Shown one piece after another: positions 8,959 to 18,192 of a stretch of DNA of 64,000 bases. The notes below the pieces were generated by a model. It was not told where the DNA came from and did no database searches. It saw only the letters and a list, made by a program, of their open reading frames with translations. Position 1 is the first letter of the stretch. Every line of letters starts with the position of its first letter. The position numbers and the translations under genes were made by a program. This DNA is from Chromatiales bacterium (GTDB lineage Bacteria; Pseudomonadota; Gammaproteobacteria; Steroidobacterales; GCA-2729495), in the NCBI GenBank assembly GCA_020831895.1, contig JAFIFS010000085.1, forward strand, positions 1 through 64,000, given 5' to 3'.

Positions 8959-10047
8959 ATGAAACGCCGCGATATCCTCACGGGGGCCGGAGCCTTGGCC
9001 CTGGCCGGCTGCGCTGGATCCCAGGAAGACCAGGCGCCGGGCGCCGGGGACGGACGCCGCTTCAGCTGGCGCATGGTCACCACCTGGCCCCCGAACTTCC
9101 CCGGCGTGGGCACGGGCGCGAATGAACTGGCGCGCCTGATCGAGCGCACCTCCGGGGGGCGGATCCGGATCCGGGTCTATGCGGCCGGCGAGCTGGTCCC
9201 CGCTTTCGAGGTGTTCGACGCGGTCTCGCGCGGCAACGCCGAGATGGGCCACGGAGCCGGCTACTACTGGCGCGGCAAGACCGAGGCCGCCCAGTTCTTC
9301 ACCGCGATCCCGTTTGGACTGACCGCGGTGGAGATGAACGGCTGGCTGTATTTCGGTGGCGGGCTGGACCTGTACCGCGAGGTGTACGAGGCCTTCAACC
9401 TGGTGCCGTTCCCTGCCGGAAACACCGGCGTGCAGATGGGCGGCTGGTTCAACCGCGAGATCAACAGCCTGTCGGACCTGCGCGGCCTGCGAATGCGCAT
9501 CCCGGGTCTCGGCGGGGAAGTGCTCCAGCGGGCCGGTGGCACACCGGTCAACCTGCCCGGCGGCGAGATATTCACGGCAATGCAGACGCGTACGATTGAC
9601 GCTGTCGAGTGGGTCGGGCCCTATAACGACATCGCCTTCGGGCTACACCGCGTCGCCCGCTACTACTACTATCCCGGCTGGCAGGAGCCCGGTCCGACGC
9701 TCGAATGCATCATCGGCAAGCGTGCCTGGGACAGTCTGCCCGAGGACCTGCAGCAGATCGTCGCCACCTGCTGTAGCGCTGTGAACGACCAGCTGACTGC
9801 GGAGTACTATGCGCGCAACAGCCGTTCGCTGCGCCAGCTTCGGGAAGAAGGCCGGATCGAGCTCCGGCAGTTTCCGGACGATGTGCTGATCGAGCTGAAG
9901 CGGATCAGCAAGGAAATGGTCGACGAACTGGCGGGCGCCGATCCCGTGGTGGCGCGCGTGAACCAGTCGTACAGGGACTATCTCGACATCAGCAGCGACT
10001 GGATGCGGATCTCGGAGCAGGCCATGCTGCGCGCCCGCGACCTGTAG
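8959..10047 (+). CDS. TRAP transporter substrate-binding lipoprotein, TakP/2-oxoacid type
   Basis: A 362-residue DctP-family binding protein. The N-terminus MKRRDILTGAGALALAGC combines a twin-arginine motif with a lipobox (Cys18), so it is probably Tat-exported and lipid-anchored. The mature part shows TakP-type signatures: PPNFPGVGTGA, AGELVPAFEVFDAV, GHGAGYYWRGK, GNTGVQMGGWF, EWVGPYND and YYYYPGWQEPG. In TakP such residues hold a 2-oxoacid with a cation; that substrate is inferred here. The ATG at 8959 follows AAAGG with 6-base spacing, better than a TTG two codons upstream. Its presumed permeases (10736-12692) are on the opposite strand beyond a cyclophilin gene, an atypical split of a TRAP locus. 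Confidence 0.92.
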   Translation: MKRRDILTGAGALALAGCAGSQEDQAPGAGDGRRFSWRMVTTWPPNFPGVGTGANELARLIERTSGGRIRIRVYAAGELVPAFEVFDAVSRGNAEMGHGAGYYWRGKTEAAQFFTAIPFGLTAVEMNGWLYFGGGLDLYREVYEAFNLVPFPAGNTGVQMGGWFNREINSLSDLRGLRMRIPGLGGEVLQRAGGTPVNLPGGEIFTAMQTRTIDAVEWVGPYNDIAFGLHRVARYYYYPGWQEPGPTLECIIGKRAWDSLPEDLQQIVATCCSAVNDQLTAEYYARNSRSLRQLREEGRIELRQFPDDVLIELKRISKEMVDELAGADPVVARVNQSYRDYLDISSDWMRISEQAMLRARDL

Positions 10048-10129
10048 CGACCTGCGCCTGCAGATCCACCCGCCGCTGCGCGCTGGCCGACAGCGGTATC
10101 CACGTCGGACAGCGCCGCTGGGTCGGCAA

Positions 10130-10168
10130 GTGTCCGGCACCCCGGGCTCTGGCCGCGGCGCCGGACAC
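10130..10168. terminator. Inverted repeat between convergent genes
   Basis: Nine-bp perfect arms GTGTCCGGC and GCCGGACAC, with a 21-base G+C-rich loop, between the convergent TRAP binding-protein gene and the cyclophilin gene. It could be a bidirectional transcription stop, but it lacks a T-tract on either strand. Confidence 0.3.
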
Positions 10169-10179
10169 CTGTCCCGAGT

Positions 10180-10662
10180 TCAGTCGGCTACCGTTACCCG
10201 CTGCATCACGTCGCCCTGCCGGATGCTGTCGACCACGTCCTGGCCCGACACGACCTTGCCGAACACCGTATGCCGCCCGTCCAGATGGGGCTGGGGGCCG
10301 TGGGTGATGAAAAACTGGCTGCCATTGGTGCCAGGGCCGGCATTGGCCATCGAAATCACGCCGCGCTCGTGGCGCAGCGGGTTGCCCTCGAACTCGTCCT
10401 CGAAACGGTAGCCGGGGCCGCCACGACCGGTGCCGGTGGGATCACCGCCCTGGATCATGAAGTTGCTGATCACGCGGTGGAAGCTCACGCCATCATAGAA
10501 CCCTTCGCGGGCGAGGAAGACGAAGTTGTTCACCGTGAGCGGCGCATACTCGGGAAACAGCTCGAGTTCGATGTTGCCACGGCTGGTCTCGATCGTCACC
10601 TTGTAGGTGCGGTCGGTCTCGATCGTCATCGGCGGCGGGGCCGCATATTGCTTCTGGCTCAT
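10180..10662 (-). CDS. Peptidyl-prolyl cis-trans isomerase, cyclophilin type
   Basis: A 160-residue cyclophilin with no signal peptide, so probably cytoplasmic (PpiB-like). Active-site motifs are [14 protein letters not shown] (catalytic Arg and Gln), the [15 protein letters not shown] loop, [15 protein letters not shown], and [12 protein letters not shown]. It catalyses proline isomerisation during folding. AGGAGCAGACC precedes the ATG. It sits between the TRAP binding protein and the TRAP permeases; a functional link is not evident. Confidence 0.93.
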   Translation of the reverse strand: MSQKQYAAPPPMTIETDRTYKVTIETSRGNIELELFPEYAPLTVNNFVFLAREGFYDGVSFHRVISNFMIQGGDPTGTGRGGPGYRFEDEFEGNPLRHERGVISMANAGPGTNGSQFFITHGPQPHLDGRHTVFGKVVSGQDVVDSIRQGDVMQRVTVAD

Positions 10663-10735
10663 GGTCTGCTCCTGAAATGAAGGCCGAATTCTGGACGAAG
10701 GCTGGCGAGCATGCCAGAGCCGTGCGCACGCGGCA

Positions 10736-12106
10736 TCAGTCGCCGTAGACGAGACCCGGCAGCCAGGTTACCAGCCCCGGCCAGTAGGCCAGCATGCCAA
10801 GCGCCAGCAGCTGTATCGCCACGAACGGGATCACGCCGCGATAGATGGTGGCGGTCGCCACCTCGGGCGGGGCTACGCCGCGCAGGTAGAACAGCGCGAA
10901 ACCGAACGGCGGGGTGAGGAAGGAAGTCTGCAGGTTGATGGCGATCATGATACCCAGCCAGATCGGATCCACGCCCATCATCAGCAGCACGGGCCCCACG
11001 ATCGGCACGACGACGAACGTGATCTCGATAAAGTCGAGCACGAAGCCCAGCAGGAACATCAGCAGCATCACGGCCAGCACGGCGCCGAAGACACCGCCCG
11101 GCAGGCCGGTCAGCAGCTCGTGCACGACATCCTCGCCGCCGTAGCCACGGAACACGAGCGAAAAGACCGAGGCGCCGATCAGGATCAGGAATACCATGCT
11201 GGACAGTCGGGCTGTCGTGCCGACAACCTCGAAAAGACGCCGGCGGTCGAGCTGACGCCGCACCAGCGCCAGGAACATCGCGCCCATGGCACCCACGGCG
11301 GCGGCCTCCGTCGGCGTTGCCAGTCCGCCGATGATGGAGCCCAGGACCGCAGTGATCAGCGCGAGCGGCGGCAGGAGCGCGCGCAGCAGCTTCCATAAGG
11401 GCGGGCGGCTGGCGAGATCGGCAGCGGAGAGCGGGGGCATCGTCGCCGGCTGCAGCACCGCCCGCAGCAGAAGGTAAACAATGTAGAGTCCGACCAGCAT
11501 CAGCCCGGGCACGAGGGCACCCACGAAAAGGTCGCCTACCGAGATGCTGCGCGGTGCGAAGTTGCCCTGTGCGAGCTGGGCCTGCTGGTAGGCCGATGAC
11601 ATCACGTCGCCGAGCAGGACGAGGATCACCGAGGGCGGGATGATCTGGCCCAGCGTGCCGGCAGCGTTGATGGTGCCGGTAGCCAGCGCGGGGTCATACC
11701 CCCGACGCAGCATGGTCGGCAGCGAGATCAGGCCCATCGTGACGACCGTGGCGCCGACGATGCCGGTGCTGGCTGCCAGCAGCATGCCGACCAGCATGAC
11801 GGCGATCGCCAGACCCCCGCGCACCCGGCCGAGCACCTGCCCCATGGTCTCCAGCAAGTCTTCGGCAATACGCGCGCGCTCAAGCGTCACCCCCATGAAC
11901 ACGAACAGCGGGACGGCAATGAGCGTCTCGTTGCTCATGATGCCGAACAACCGGTTCGGCATGGTGAGCAGGTAGGTGAGATCGAAGCCGCCCAGCGCGA
12001 TGCCGGCGAACGCGAACAGCAGCGAGACGCCGGCCAGCGTGAACGCCACCGGGAAGCCGGCCATCAGCACGAGGATCACCGCGAGGAAAAGAAGCAGCGC
12101 AATCAT
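10736..12106 (-). CDS. TRAP transporter large permease, DctM family
   Basis: A 456-residue membrane protein of about 12 helices. Motifs include [46 protein letters not shown] and [16 protein letters not shown], the last two typical of the two cation/substrate loops in the DctM family. It forms the cation-coupled translocation channel with the small subunit encoded upstream. The start is set at MIALLLFL; the frame extends 28 codons further without homology-like sequence. The gene follows the small permease by 43 bases, forming a two-gene operon. Confidence 0.95.
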   Translation of the reverse strand: MIALLLFLAVILVLMAGFPVAFTLAGVSLLFAFAGIALGGFDLTYLLTMPNRLFGIMSNETLIAVPLFVFMGVTLERARIAEDLLETMGQVLGRVRGGLAIAVMLVGMLLAASTGIVGATVVTMGLISLPTMLRRGYDPALATGTINAAGTLGQIIPPSVILVLLGDVMSSAYQQAQLAQGNFAPRSISVGDLFVGALVPGLMLVGLYIVYLLLRAVLQPATMPPLSAADLASRPPLWKLLRALLPPLALITAVLGSIIGGLATPTEAAAVGAMGAMFLALVRRQLDRRRLFEVVGTTARLSSMVFLILIGASVFSLVFRGYGGEDVVHELLTGLPGGVFGAVLAVMLLMFLLGFVLDFIEITFVVVPIVGPVLLMMGVDPIWLGIMIAINLQTSFLTPPFGFALFYLRGVAPPEVATATIYRGVIPFVAIQLLALGMLAYWPGLVTWLPGLVYGD

Positions 12107-12149
12107 TGCGCGGGTTCCGCCACCATCCGCCCGGCCCGGCACATTGCGC

Positions 12150-12692
12150 TCACAGGCCCGGGTGTCCGTCTTGGGCAGCCGGAGCTGCATCCGGCTCGCG
12201 CAGGCGCTGCACAGACCGGGACAGCAGCACGATGGCCTGCAGCAGGAGCAGCGCCGCCATGGCCAGGATCATCGACTTCTGCAGGGACGGCCACGGGTAG
12301 CGCAAGCCCCCGGCCTCGCGCGAGGCCTCGCGGATCGCAAACGAGTTGCTCACGTAGTCCCAGCCGGTCCAGAGCAGGAACACGCAGAAGGGCAGGAGGA
12401 AGAGCAGCGTTCCACCGATGTCCACCAGTGCCTGTCGACGGGGCGCGAGGCGGCGGTAGAACACGTCGACACGGACATGGTCGCCCCTGGAGAGGGTCCA
12501 GGCCGCGGCCAGCATGAACACGGCCGCATGCATGAACGTCACCGACTCCTGAAGCCAGATCCAGCCCAGGCCAAAACCGTAGCGGAGCACCACGATGGTG
12601 AAGGTCAGCAGCACCATCAGCAGCGTGAGCCATGCAACAGCGCGACCGACCAGCCCCGTGATGCCGTCCAGCAGTGCCGCCAGCCTCTCCAT
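12150..12692 (-). CDS. TRAP transporter small permease, DctQ family
   Basis: A 180-residue four-helix protein starting MERLAALLDG. It shows the DctQ-type first helix followed by FTIVVLRYGFGLGWIWLQE, then WTLSRGDHVRVDVFYRRL, a family hallmark. It acts with the large permease downstream. The open frame extends 95 codons further 5', but that part reads antisense to the neighbouring gene and lacks family features, so the internal ATG is chosen. Confidence 0.92.
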   Translation of the reverse strand: MERLAALLDGITGLVGRAVAWLTLLMVLLTFTIVVLRYGFGLGWIWLQESVTFMHAAVFMLAAAWTLSRGDHVRVDVFYRRLAPRRQALVDIGGTLLFLLPFCVFLLWTGWDYVSNSFAIREASREAGGLRYPWPSLQKSMILAMAALLLLQAIVLLSRSVQRLREPDAAPAAQDGHPGL

Positions 12693-12789
12693 GCCACGCT
12701 CACCGATTGGAAAGTCCCACATTGTACCAGCCGCGTCAGCCCGGCCGCTGCGGAGGATATACTCGGCGGACAGCCTTGGGGGGGCCAGA

Positions 12790-13509
12790 ATGTATTCCGC
12801 AGTGATACTGCTGCTCGCGCTGGCGAATGCCGCCGTGCTGGCGCTGGTCTTCCGCGAATGGTGGCGCCAGCGCAGCACCCTGCTGCTGATTCTGCAGCTG
12901 GCCCTCGCGGGCCTGGTGCTGGACACGGCCGTGGTTGGATCCGGCGCGCTGCTGGGCCCCGGTGAGCCGCTGGCCACGCTGAGCGTACTGCGCTTCTTCT
13001 GGCTCTACATGAGCATGCCACTGCTGCTGATCGTGTTCGCCTCGATGGCCCGGTCAGCCGGCCTTCCCGGCTTCTCGCGGGACTGGCTGCACGGCGCCTT
13101 CTGCCTGGCCGCGGTCGGCGGTCTTGTCTGGGCCCTGACCCTGTCCTCCCGGCTGGCCCGGATCTACCCCGCCTGCTGGCAGGACAGCTTCCGCTATGTG
13201 CTCAGCGTCCGGCCGGACCAGGTCTGCTTCCCGGGCCAGGAGGGTGTCGGGCTTGGCGCGCCGTTTCCGTGGTTCGCCGTGATCGCATTCCTGCTGTTCC
13301 TGCTGCTGGGCCTCGCGCTGTGGTGGCGCCAGCGCTGGCCCTGGCTCGCTCTCGGCATCGTCGCCGGAATCGGGATTTCGCAGGTTCCGGCGGCGGTCGC
13401 CGGGCCGCTGGCCGGATATGCCGGGGAGGCTCTGTGCCTGTGGGCGGTCGCGGCTGCCGCGTTGTGGCTCACCCCCGTCCGGCCTTCAGCGCCGCCAGAA
13501 CGCGGGTGA
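12790..13509 (+). CDS. Seven- to eight-helix membrane protein, unknown function
   Basis: A 239-residue hydrophobic protein beginning MYSAVILLLALANAAVLAL. Repeated helices are separated by short loops containing Arg/Trp (REWWRQR, WWRQRW). A periplasmic-looking loop in the middle carries two Cys residues (PACWQDSF and QVCFPGQ) that could form a disulfide. I do not recognise the family. It is divergent from the dctQ gene and its 3' end overlaps the convergent trkH by 24 bases. The true start is set at the ATG following GGGGGCC, since the upstream extension is antisense to dctQ. Confidence 0.65.
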   Translation: MYSAVILLLALANAAVLALVFREWWRQRSTLLLILQLALAGLVLDTAVVGSGALLGPGEPLATLSVLRFFWLYMSMPLLLIVFASMARSAGLPGFSRDWLHGAFCLAAVGGLVWALTLSSRLARIYPACWQDSFRYVLSVRPDQVCFPGQEGVGLGAPFPWFAVIAFLLFLLLGLALWWRQRWPWLALGIVAGIGISQVPAAVAGPLAGYAGEALCLWAVAAAALWLTPVRPSAPPERG

Positions 13510-14937
13510 GACCAGCACCAGCAGGGTGAAGATCTCCAGCCGGCCGAGCAGCATGCCGAGGATGCCGACCCACTTGGCGCGGTCGCTCAGCTCGCCGAAG
13601 CCTGCCGCCACTTCGCCAAGGCCGGGGCCAAGATTGTTCAGCGTGGCCGCAACAGCCGAGAACGCGGTCACCTGGTCCAGCCCATCGGCCAGCAGCAGCG
13701 TCATCATCAGCGCGAAGACGACGACGTAGACGGAGAAGAAACCCCAGACGCTCTCAACGATGCGGGGCGGCACCGGCGTCCTGCCAATGCGCACCGGGAG
13801 CTCTGCGCTCGGGTGGACCAGGCGCAGCACCTCACGGATCCCCTGATTGTAGAGCAGGATCCAGCGCATCACCTTCATGCCACCGGTCGTCGCTCCGGCA
13901 CAGCCACCGACGAAACTCGCGAGCAGCAGCACGACCGGCAGCGCACCGGGCCAGGCGGCAAAACCGGCGCTGGTGTAGCCAGTCGTCGTCATGATCGAGA
14001 TGGACTGGAACAGACCCTTCGTGGCCGCTTCCTCCCAGGTGGTGAAGACTTCCTGGTACCAGAGGTAGAGGACGACGAAGACGACTAGCCAGAACAGCAG
14101 CAGGACGAAGGCGCGCAGCTCGGGATCAGCCCAGTAGCGCTGCGGCTGCAGCGTCCTGAACGCGAGGAAATGCATCGCGAAGCTGACCGCCCCCATGAAC
14201 ATGAAGAAACTGGCGATCAGCTCAATGCGCACGCTGTCAAAGGCAGCGATGCTGTCATCGTAGTTGGAAAAACCCGCCGTCGAGACGGTGGTGAAGGCAT
14301 GGCAGATCGCATCGAAGACGCTCATGCCTGCCCACCAGTAGGCTGTCGCACAGGCAACCGTCAACCCCAGATAGACGATCCAGAGCACCCGCGCGGTTTC
14401 GGTGATGCGTGGAGTCAGCCTTGACTCCTTAATCGGACCCGGCATCTCGGCCTTGTACAGCTGCATGCCGCCGACACCCAGCATCGGCAGCACCGCAACC
14501 GCGAGCACGACGAGGCCAAGACCGCCGAACCACTGCAGCTGGGCCCGGTACCAGAGAATCGACGGGGGCAGGTACTCGAGGCCTGAGAGCACGGTGGCGC
14601 CGGTGGTCGTGAGCCCGGAGATGGCCTCGAAGAGCGCGTCGGTCAGGCGCATGGACGGCTCGGTTGAAAACAGCAGCGGGGCCGAGGCAAAGATGCCAAC
14701 CCCGATCCAGAACGCGGCGACGACCAGGAAGCCATCCCGCAGCCTGAGATCCCGGCCGCGGTTGCGTACCGGCAGCCAGAGCAGCAGGCCGGTCGCCGCC
14801 GTAATCAGGAATCCGGCGACAAAGGCCAGGTGCTCGCCGTCCGCGTACCACAGCGAAACGCTGAAGGGCACCACCAGCGTGGTGCTGAAGAGCATCAGCA
14901 GTATGCCGAGGATGCGTTGTACCGTCGTCAGGTGCAT
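13486..14937 (-). CDS. trkH: Potassium uptake protein TrkH
   Basis: A 483-residue K+ channel/transporter subunit of the inner membrane. It carries four P-loop selectivity segments: SGLTTTGATVL, AFTTVSTAGFSN, SIMTTTGYTSAGF and ATLNNLGPGLG. It also has GGCAGATTGGMKVMR, a TrkH signature. Length matches E. coli TrkH (483). The start is MHLTTVQRILG. It lies 22 bases after trkA, so the NAD-binding regulator and the pore are co-transcribed. Confidence 0.97.
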   Translation of the reverse strand: MHLTTVQRILGILLMLFSTTLVVPFSVSLWYADGEHLAFVAGFLITAATGLLLWLPVRNRGRDLRLRDGFLVVAAFWIGVGIFASAPLLFSTEPSMRLTDALFEAISGLTTTGATVLSGLEYLPPSILWYRAQLQWFGGLGLVVLAVAVLPMLGVGGMQLYKAEMPGPIKESRLTPRITETARVLWIVYLGLTVACATAYWWAGMSVFDAICHAFTTVSTAGFSNYDDSIAAFDSVRIELIASFFMFMGAVSFAMHFLAFRTLQPQRYWADPELRAFVLLLFWLVVFVVLYLWYQEVFTTWEEAATKGLFQSISIMTTTGYTSAGFAAWPGALPVVLLLASFVGGCAGATTGGMKVMRWILLYNQGIREVLRLVHPSAELPVRIGRTPVPPRIVESVWGFFSVYVVVFALMMTLLLADGLDQVTAFSAVAATLNNLGPGLGEVAAGFGELSDRAKWVGILGMLLGRLEIFTLLVLVSPAFWRR

Positions 14938-14959
14938 CCGGAGCCGCCGCCAGCCAGCC

Positions 14960-16372
14960 TCAGCCAGCCGCGCCCTGGAACAGGCGCTCGACCTGCTCGA
15001 TCTGGCGGCGGTCGGCGAGGAACAGGATGATGTGGTCCTCATCCTTGACCACGGTGTCGTGATGGGCCTGCATCACGCGGCCGTCGCGCAGGATCGCGCT
15101 GATGCTGGCCCCGGGCGGCAGCTTGATCTGGTCGACCTGGCGTCCCACCACCTTCGAGTGGCCCTCGGTGCCGTGCACGACGGCCTCCAGTGCCTCGGCG
15201 CGCCCGCGGCGCAGCGTATGGACACGAACCATGTCGCCACGGCGCACATGGGTAAGCAGGGCGCCGATGGTGATCTGGGGGGGTGAGATACCGACGTCGA
15301 TGGTTCCGCTCTCGATCAGGTCGGCATACGACGGCCGGTTGATCAGCGCCATGACCTTGCGGCAGCCAAGCTGCTTGGCCAGCATGGCCGACAGGATGTT
15401 TACCTCCTCGGCATTGGTGAGGGCGACAAACACGTCGGTACTGTCAATGTTCTCCTCGAGCAGCAGCTCCTCGTCGGCGGCGTCACCATGCAGCACAATC
15501 GCCCGCTCGAGGCGCTCGGCGATCATCTGTGCACGCTCGCGCGAACGCTCGATGATCTTGACGTGGTTGGTCTGCTCGAGGGCCGCGGCCAGTCGCAGGC
15601 CGATGTTGCCACCCCCGGCGATGATCACCGAGCGCACGGGCTCGTCCAGGCGGCGCAGCTCGCTCATGACCAGCCGGATATCCTGCCTGGCCGCGATGAA
15701 GAACACCTCGTCGTTCTCCTCGATGACGGCATTACCTTCCGGAGACACCGGCTGGCCCTGGCGGTAGATCGCAGCGATGCGCGTCTCGATGTCGGGTATG
15801 TCCCGGGCGATCTGGCGCAGCTCGCGGCCGACCAGGGGTCCGCCTCGGCGCGCCCGGGCACCGACCAGCCTGACCTGGCCATCGGCGAAATCCAGCACCT
15901 GGAAGGCCCCGGGATAGTGGATCAGCTGCTCGATATAGCGGGTGACCAGTTCTTCCGGGCTCACGCAGAAATCGACCGGGATACCCTCGTCCATGAACAG
16001 ACCCTCGGCCCGGGTGTAGGCCGCTGCGCGCACGCGTGCGATGCGGGTCATCCGGTGCCCGGTGCGCGCTTCGTCCCCATCGCGGCGCTTCTTGCGCTCG
16101 AACAGCGAGTAGGCGACCTGGCAGGCCACCATGTTGATCTCGTCACTGCTGGTCAACGCGATCAGCATGTCGGCTGTGGCGGCGCCGGCCCGCTCGAGCA
16201 CGTCCGGGTAGGACGCATCACCGATCAGCGTACGGACATCGAGCCGGTCCTGCAGCTCGCGGAGGATAGCCGGATCACGGTCGACGATCGTCACGTCGTT
16301 GGCTTCCTCGCGCGCGAGGTGCCAGGCGGCCGTGGAGCCCACCTGCCCGGCGCCGAGAATGATGATTTTCAT
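14960..16372 (-). CDS. trkA: Trk potassium transport regulator TrkA
   Basis: A 470-residue cytoplasmic peripheral protein that gates TrkH. It has two RCK units, each with a Rossmann NAD-binding motif (GAGQVGSTAAWHLA at residue 7, and IAGGGNIGLRLAAALE in the second half) followed by a TrkA-C domain. It begins the trkA-trkH operon on this strand. Length is slightly above the E. coli protein (458). Confidence 0.97.
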   Translation of the reverse strand: MKIIILGAGQVGSTAAWHLAREEANDVTIVDRDPAILRELQDRLDVRTLIGDASYPDVLERAGAATADMLIALTSSDEINMVACQVAYSLFERKKRRDGDEARTGHRMTRIARVRAAAYTRAEGLFMDEGIPVDFCVSPEELVTRYIEQLIHYPGAFQVLDFADGQVRLVGARARRGGPLVGRELRQIARDIPDIETRIAAIYRQGQPVSPEGNAVIEENDEVFFIAARQDIRLVMSELRRLDEPVRSVIIAGGGNIGLRLAAALEQTNHVKIIERSRERAQMIAERLERAIVLHGDAADEELLLEENIDSTDVFVALTNAEEVNILSAMLAKQLGCRKVMALINRPSYADLIESGTIDVGISPPQITIGALLTHVRRGDMVRVHTLRRGRAEALEAVVHGTEGHSKVVGRQVDQIKLPPGASISAILRDGRVMQAHHDTVVKDEDHIILFLADRRQIEQVERLFQGAAG

Positions 16373-16475
16373 GACTGCTCGTCAGCCTGCGGCCTGCGGC
16401 CTGCGCGCGGGCAGTTTAGCGCAACTGCGCCAGGGCGCTGCACTCAGGGTACTGCCGGGACCCGGGAAACAGGTC

Positions 16476-18176
16476 CTACGGCGCACGCTGGGCCTCGAAC
16501 CAGGCCTTTAGCCGCCCGATCTCCGCGGGAGACCAGCCCGGCGGATCAGTCACGGCGACCCAGGCATCGATGTAGTGCTCGGGCGCGTAGACATGGCCAT
16601 GGCCCATCGGCGCCTTGTCACCGGCCGCAATGTCGATCGCGAGCTGAAGCATGGTCACGACCGGAAACCAGCGCAGTTCCGGCGACACGTCGTGCCCGCG
16701 CGGCTCAGCCATCCATTCCGGCTCGCGGAACAGCGCGTCACGCTCGAAGAAGGTGATCGGATCGCTCGCGTACTGCAGGAACACGATCCGGATCGGGCCC
16801 CAGCTGGCTCCTGGCAGGTCCAGCCCGCCGTGCTGGTTCGCGAAGCGGACGATCGAGCCATCGCGAAAGCGCGGCAGCCAGGCCGGCGAGCCAGGCTCAC
16901 GGAGCGTGGTGAACGTGCGCCAGGTCTCGCTGCGAAACGGCGGACCGCTCCACAGCGCACCATGGAACGGGTCGGCAATCACATCGTACAGGTCGGCGGC
17001 CAGGGCCGAGTTCAGTGCCCCCAGGCTCAGCCCATGCAGGTACAGCCGCGGGCGAAGGTCCGGCGGCAGCATGGTCCAGTAGCGGTAGATCTCGGCGAAC
17101 ACCGCGCGCGCGGTCTCCGCGCCGTGGTCGGCCTCGGCGAGCAGTGAAAGCCAGCTCGGCAGGTAGGAGTACTGCACGGCCACGCTGGCCACGTTGCCCC
17201 GGTGCAGGTACTCGAGCGTGTCCGCGGCCGAAGGGTCGATCCAGCCCGTGCCGGTCGGCGTCATCAGCACCAGCAAAGGGCGCTCGAACGCGCCGACACG
17301 CTTGAGCTCCGCCAGCGCGAGTCTCGCACGTGCCGCCGGCTCCTCAGCCGAGTTCAGCCCCACGTAGACCCGGATGGGCGAATGCACCTCATCACCGAGG
17401 TAATCAGCGAGCGCCGCGCTGTCGGGTCCGCGCGAGACGAAGGCCCGTCCAGTCCGACCAAGGTCCCCCCAGCGGATCAGCGAGGCCTCGCTGCCGGTGC
17501 GCTGCGGGTCCTCCGGAGGCGCGAGGTCTGGCTCGAGCAGCGCATCGAACTGGGCAAACGAGGCATCAAAGCTGCGCAGGGCCTGACGGATCAGCAGGCC
17601 GTCGACCAGCGACCAGAAAAACACGAGGGCAATCAGGAGCCCGGCGACATTGGCGATGCGGCGGGGAATGAAGCGCCGCAGCCGTCCGGCGATCTGCTGG
17701 AATACGAGCCGAAACAGCCGCGCAAGGGTCAGCAGCAGAACGGCGACCAGCGCCGCGATGGCACCTACCCTGAACGGATGGGCAGTGTCGACCGGATCCA
17801 GCGTCATCAGTGCCCGGATCGAGTTCTGCCAGTCGGCGGCCTGGCGCAGGAAGAGCAGCGCGGTGACCAGCAGCACGGCGGCCGCCAGCAGTGTCGCCAG
17901 GCGCTGCAGGGCTGGACGTGGCACCGGCAGCTCGAGGTACCGCCACAGCCAGCGGCCGAACACACCGACGCCATAGCCGGCGGCCAGAGAACAGCCGGAC
18001 AGCACCCCCTGCATGAGGAACGGGCGCGGCAGCAGGCTGGGCGTCAGGGAGGCGGCGAAGAACAGCGTCGCCACCAGCAGGCCGGCCGTGCACAGCGAGG
18101 CCGTGAAGCGACGGAATCCACCTATCACCGGCAGCACCGCCGGATGGCGCCGGAGGAAGCGCCACCAGTCCGTCAT
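16476..18176 (-). CDS. Alpha/beta-hydrolase membrane protein (Abhydrolase_9 type)
   Basis: A 566-residue protein. The N-terminal half has about four to five membrane helices and the family motif SLTPSLLPRP. The C-terminal half is an alpha/beta-hydrolase-like domain with a GLSLGALNS nucleophile elbow (Ser in GxSxG). Further motifs are SRGPDSAAL, TGTGWIDP, VASVAVQYSYLPSWLS and HGHVYAPEHYIDAW, the last probably supplying the catalytic His. Matches what I recall of the two-part alpha/beta-hydrolase N/C domain family. The substrate is unknown; an esterase or lipase active in or at the membrane is inferred. It lies 16 bases after uvrD. Confidence 0.88.
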   Translation of the reverse strand: MTDWWRFLRRHPAVLPVIGGFRRFTASLCTAGLLVATLFFAASLTPSLLPRPFLMQGVLSGCSLAAGYGVGVFGRWLWRYLELPVPRPALQRLATLLAAAVLLVTALLFLRQAADWQNSIRALMTLDPVDTAHPFRVGAIAALVAVLLLTLARLFRLVFQQIAGRLRRFIPRRIANVAGLLIALVFFWSLVDGLLIRQALRSFDASFAQFDALLEPDLAPPEDPQRTGSEASLIRWGDLGRTGRAFVSRGPDSAALADYLGDEVHSPIRVYVGLNSAEEPAARARLALAELKRVGAFERPLLVLMTPTGTGWIDPSAADTLEYLHRGNVASVAVQYSYLPSWLSLLAEADHGAETARAVFAEIYRYWTMLPPDLRPRLYLHGLSLGALNSALAADLYDVIADPFHGALWSGPPFRSETWRTFTTLREPGSPAWLPRFRDGSIVRFANQHGGLDLPGASWGPIRIVFLQYASDPITFFERDALFREPEWMAEPRGHDVSPELRWFPVVTMLQLAIDIAAGDKAPMGHGHVYAPEHYIDAWVAVTDPPGWSPAEIGRLKAWFEAQRAP

Positions 18177-18192
18177 TTCAGGCGTTGCCCTC

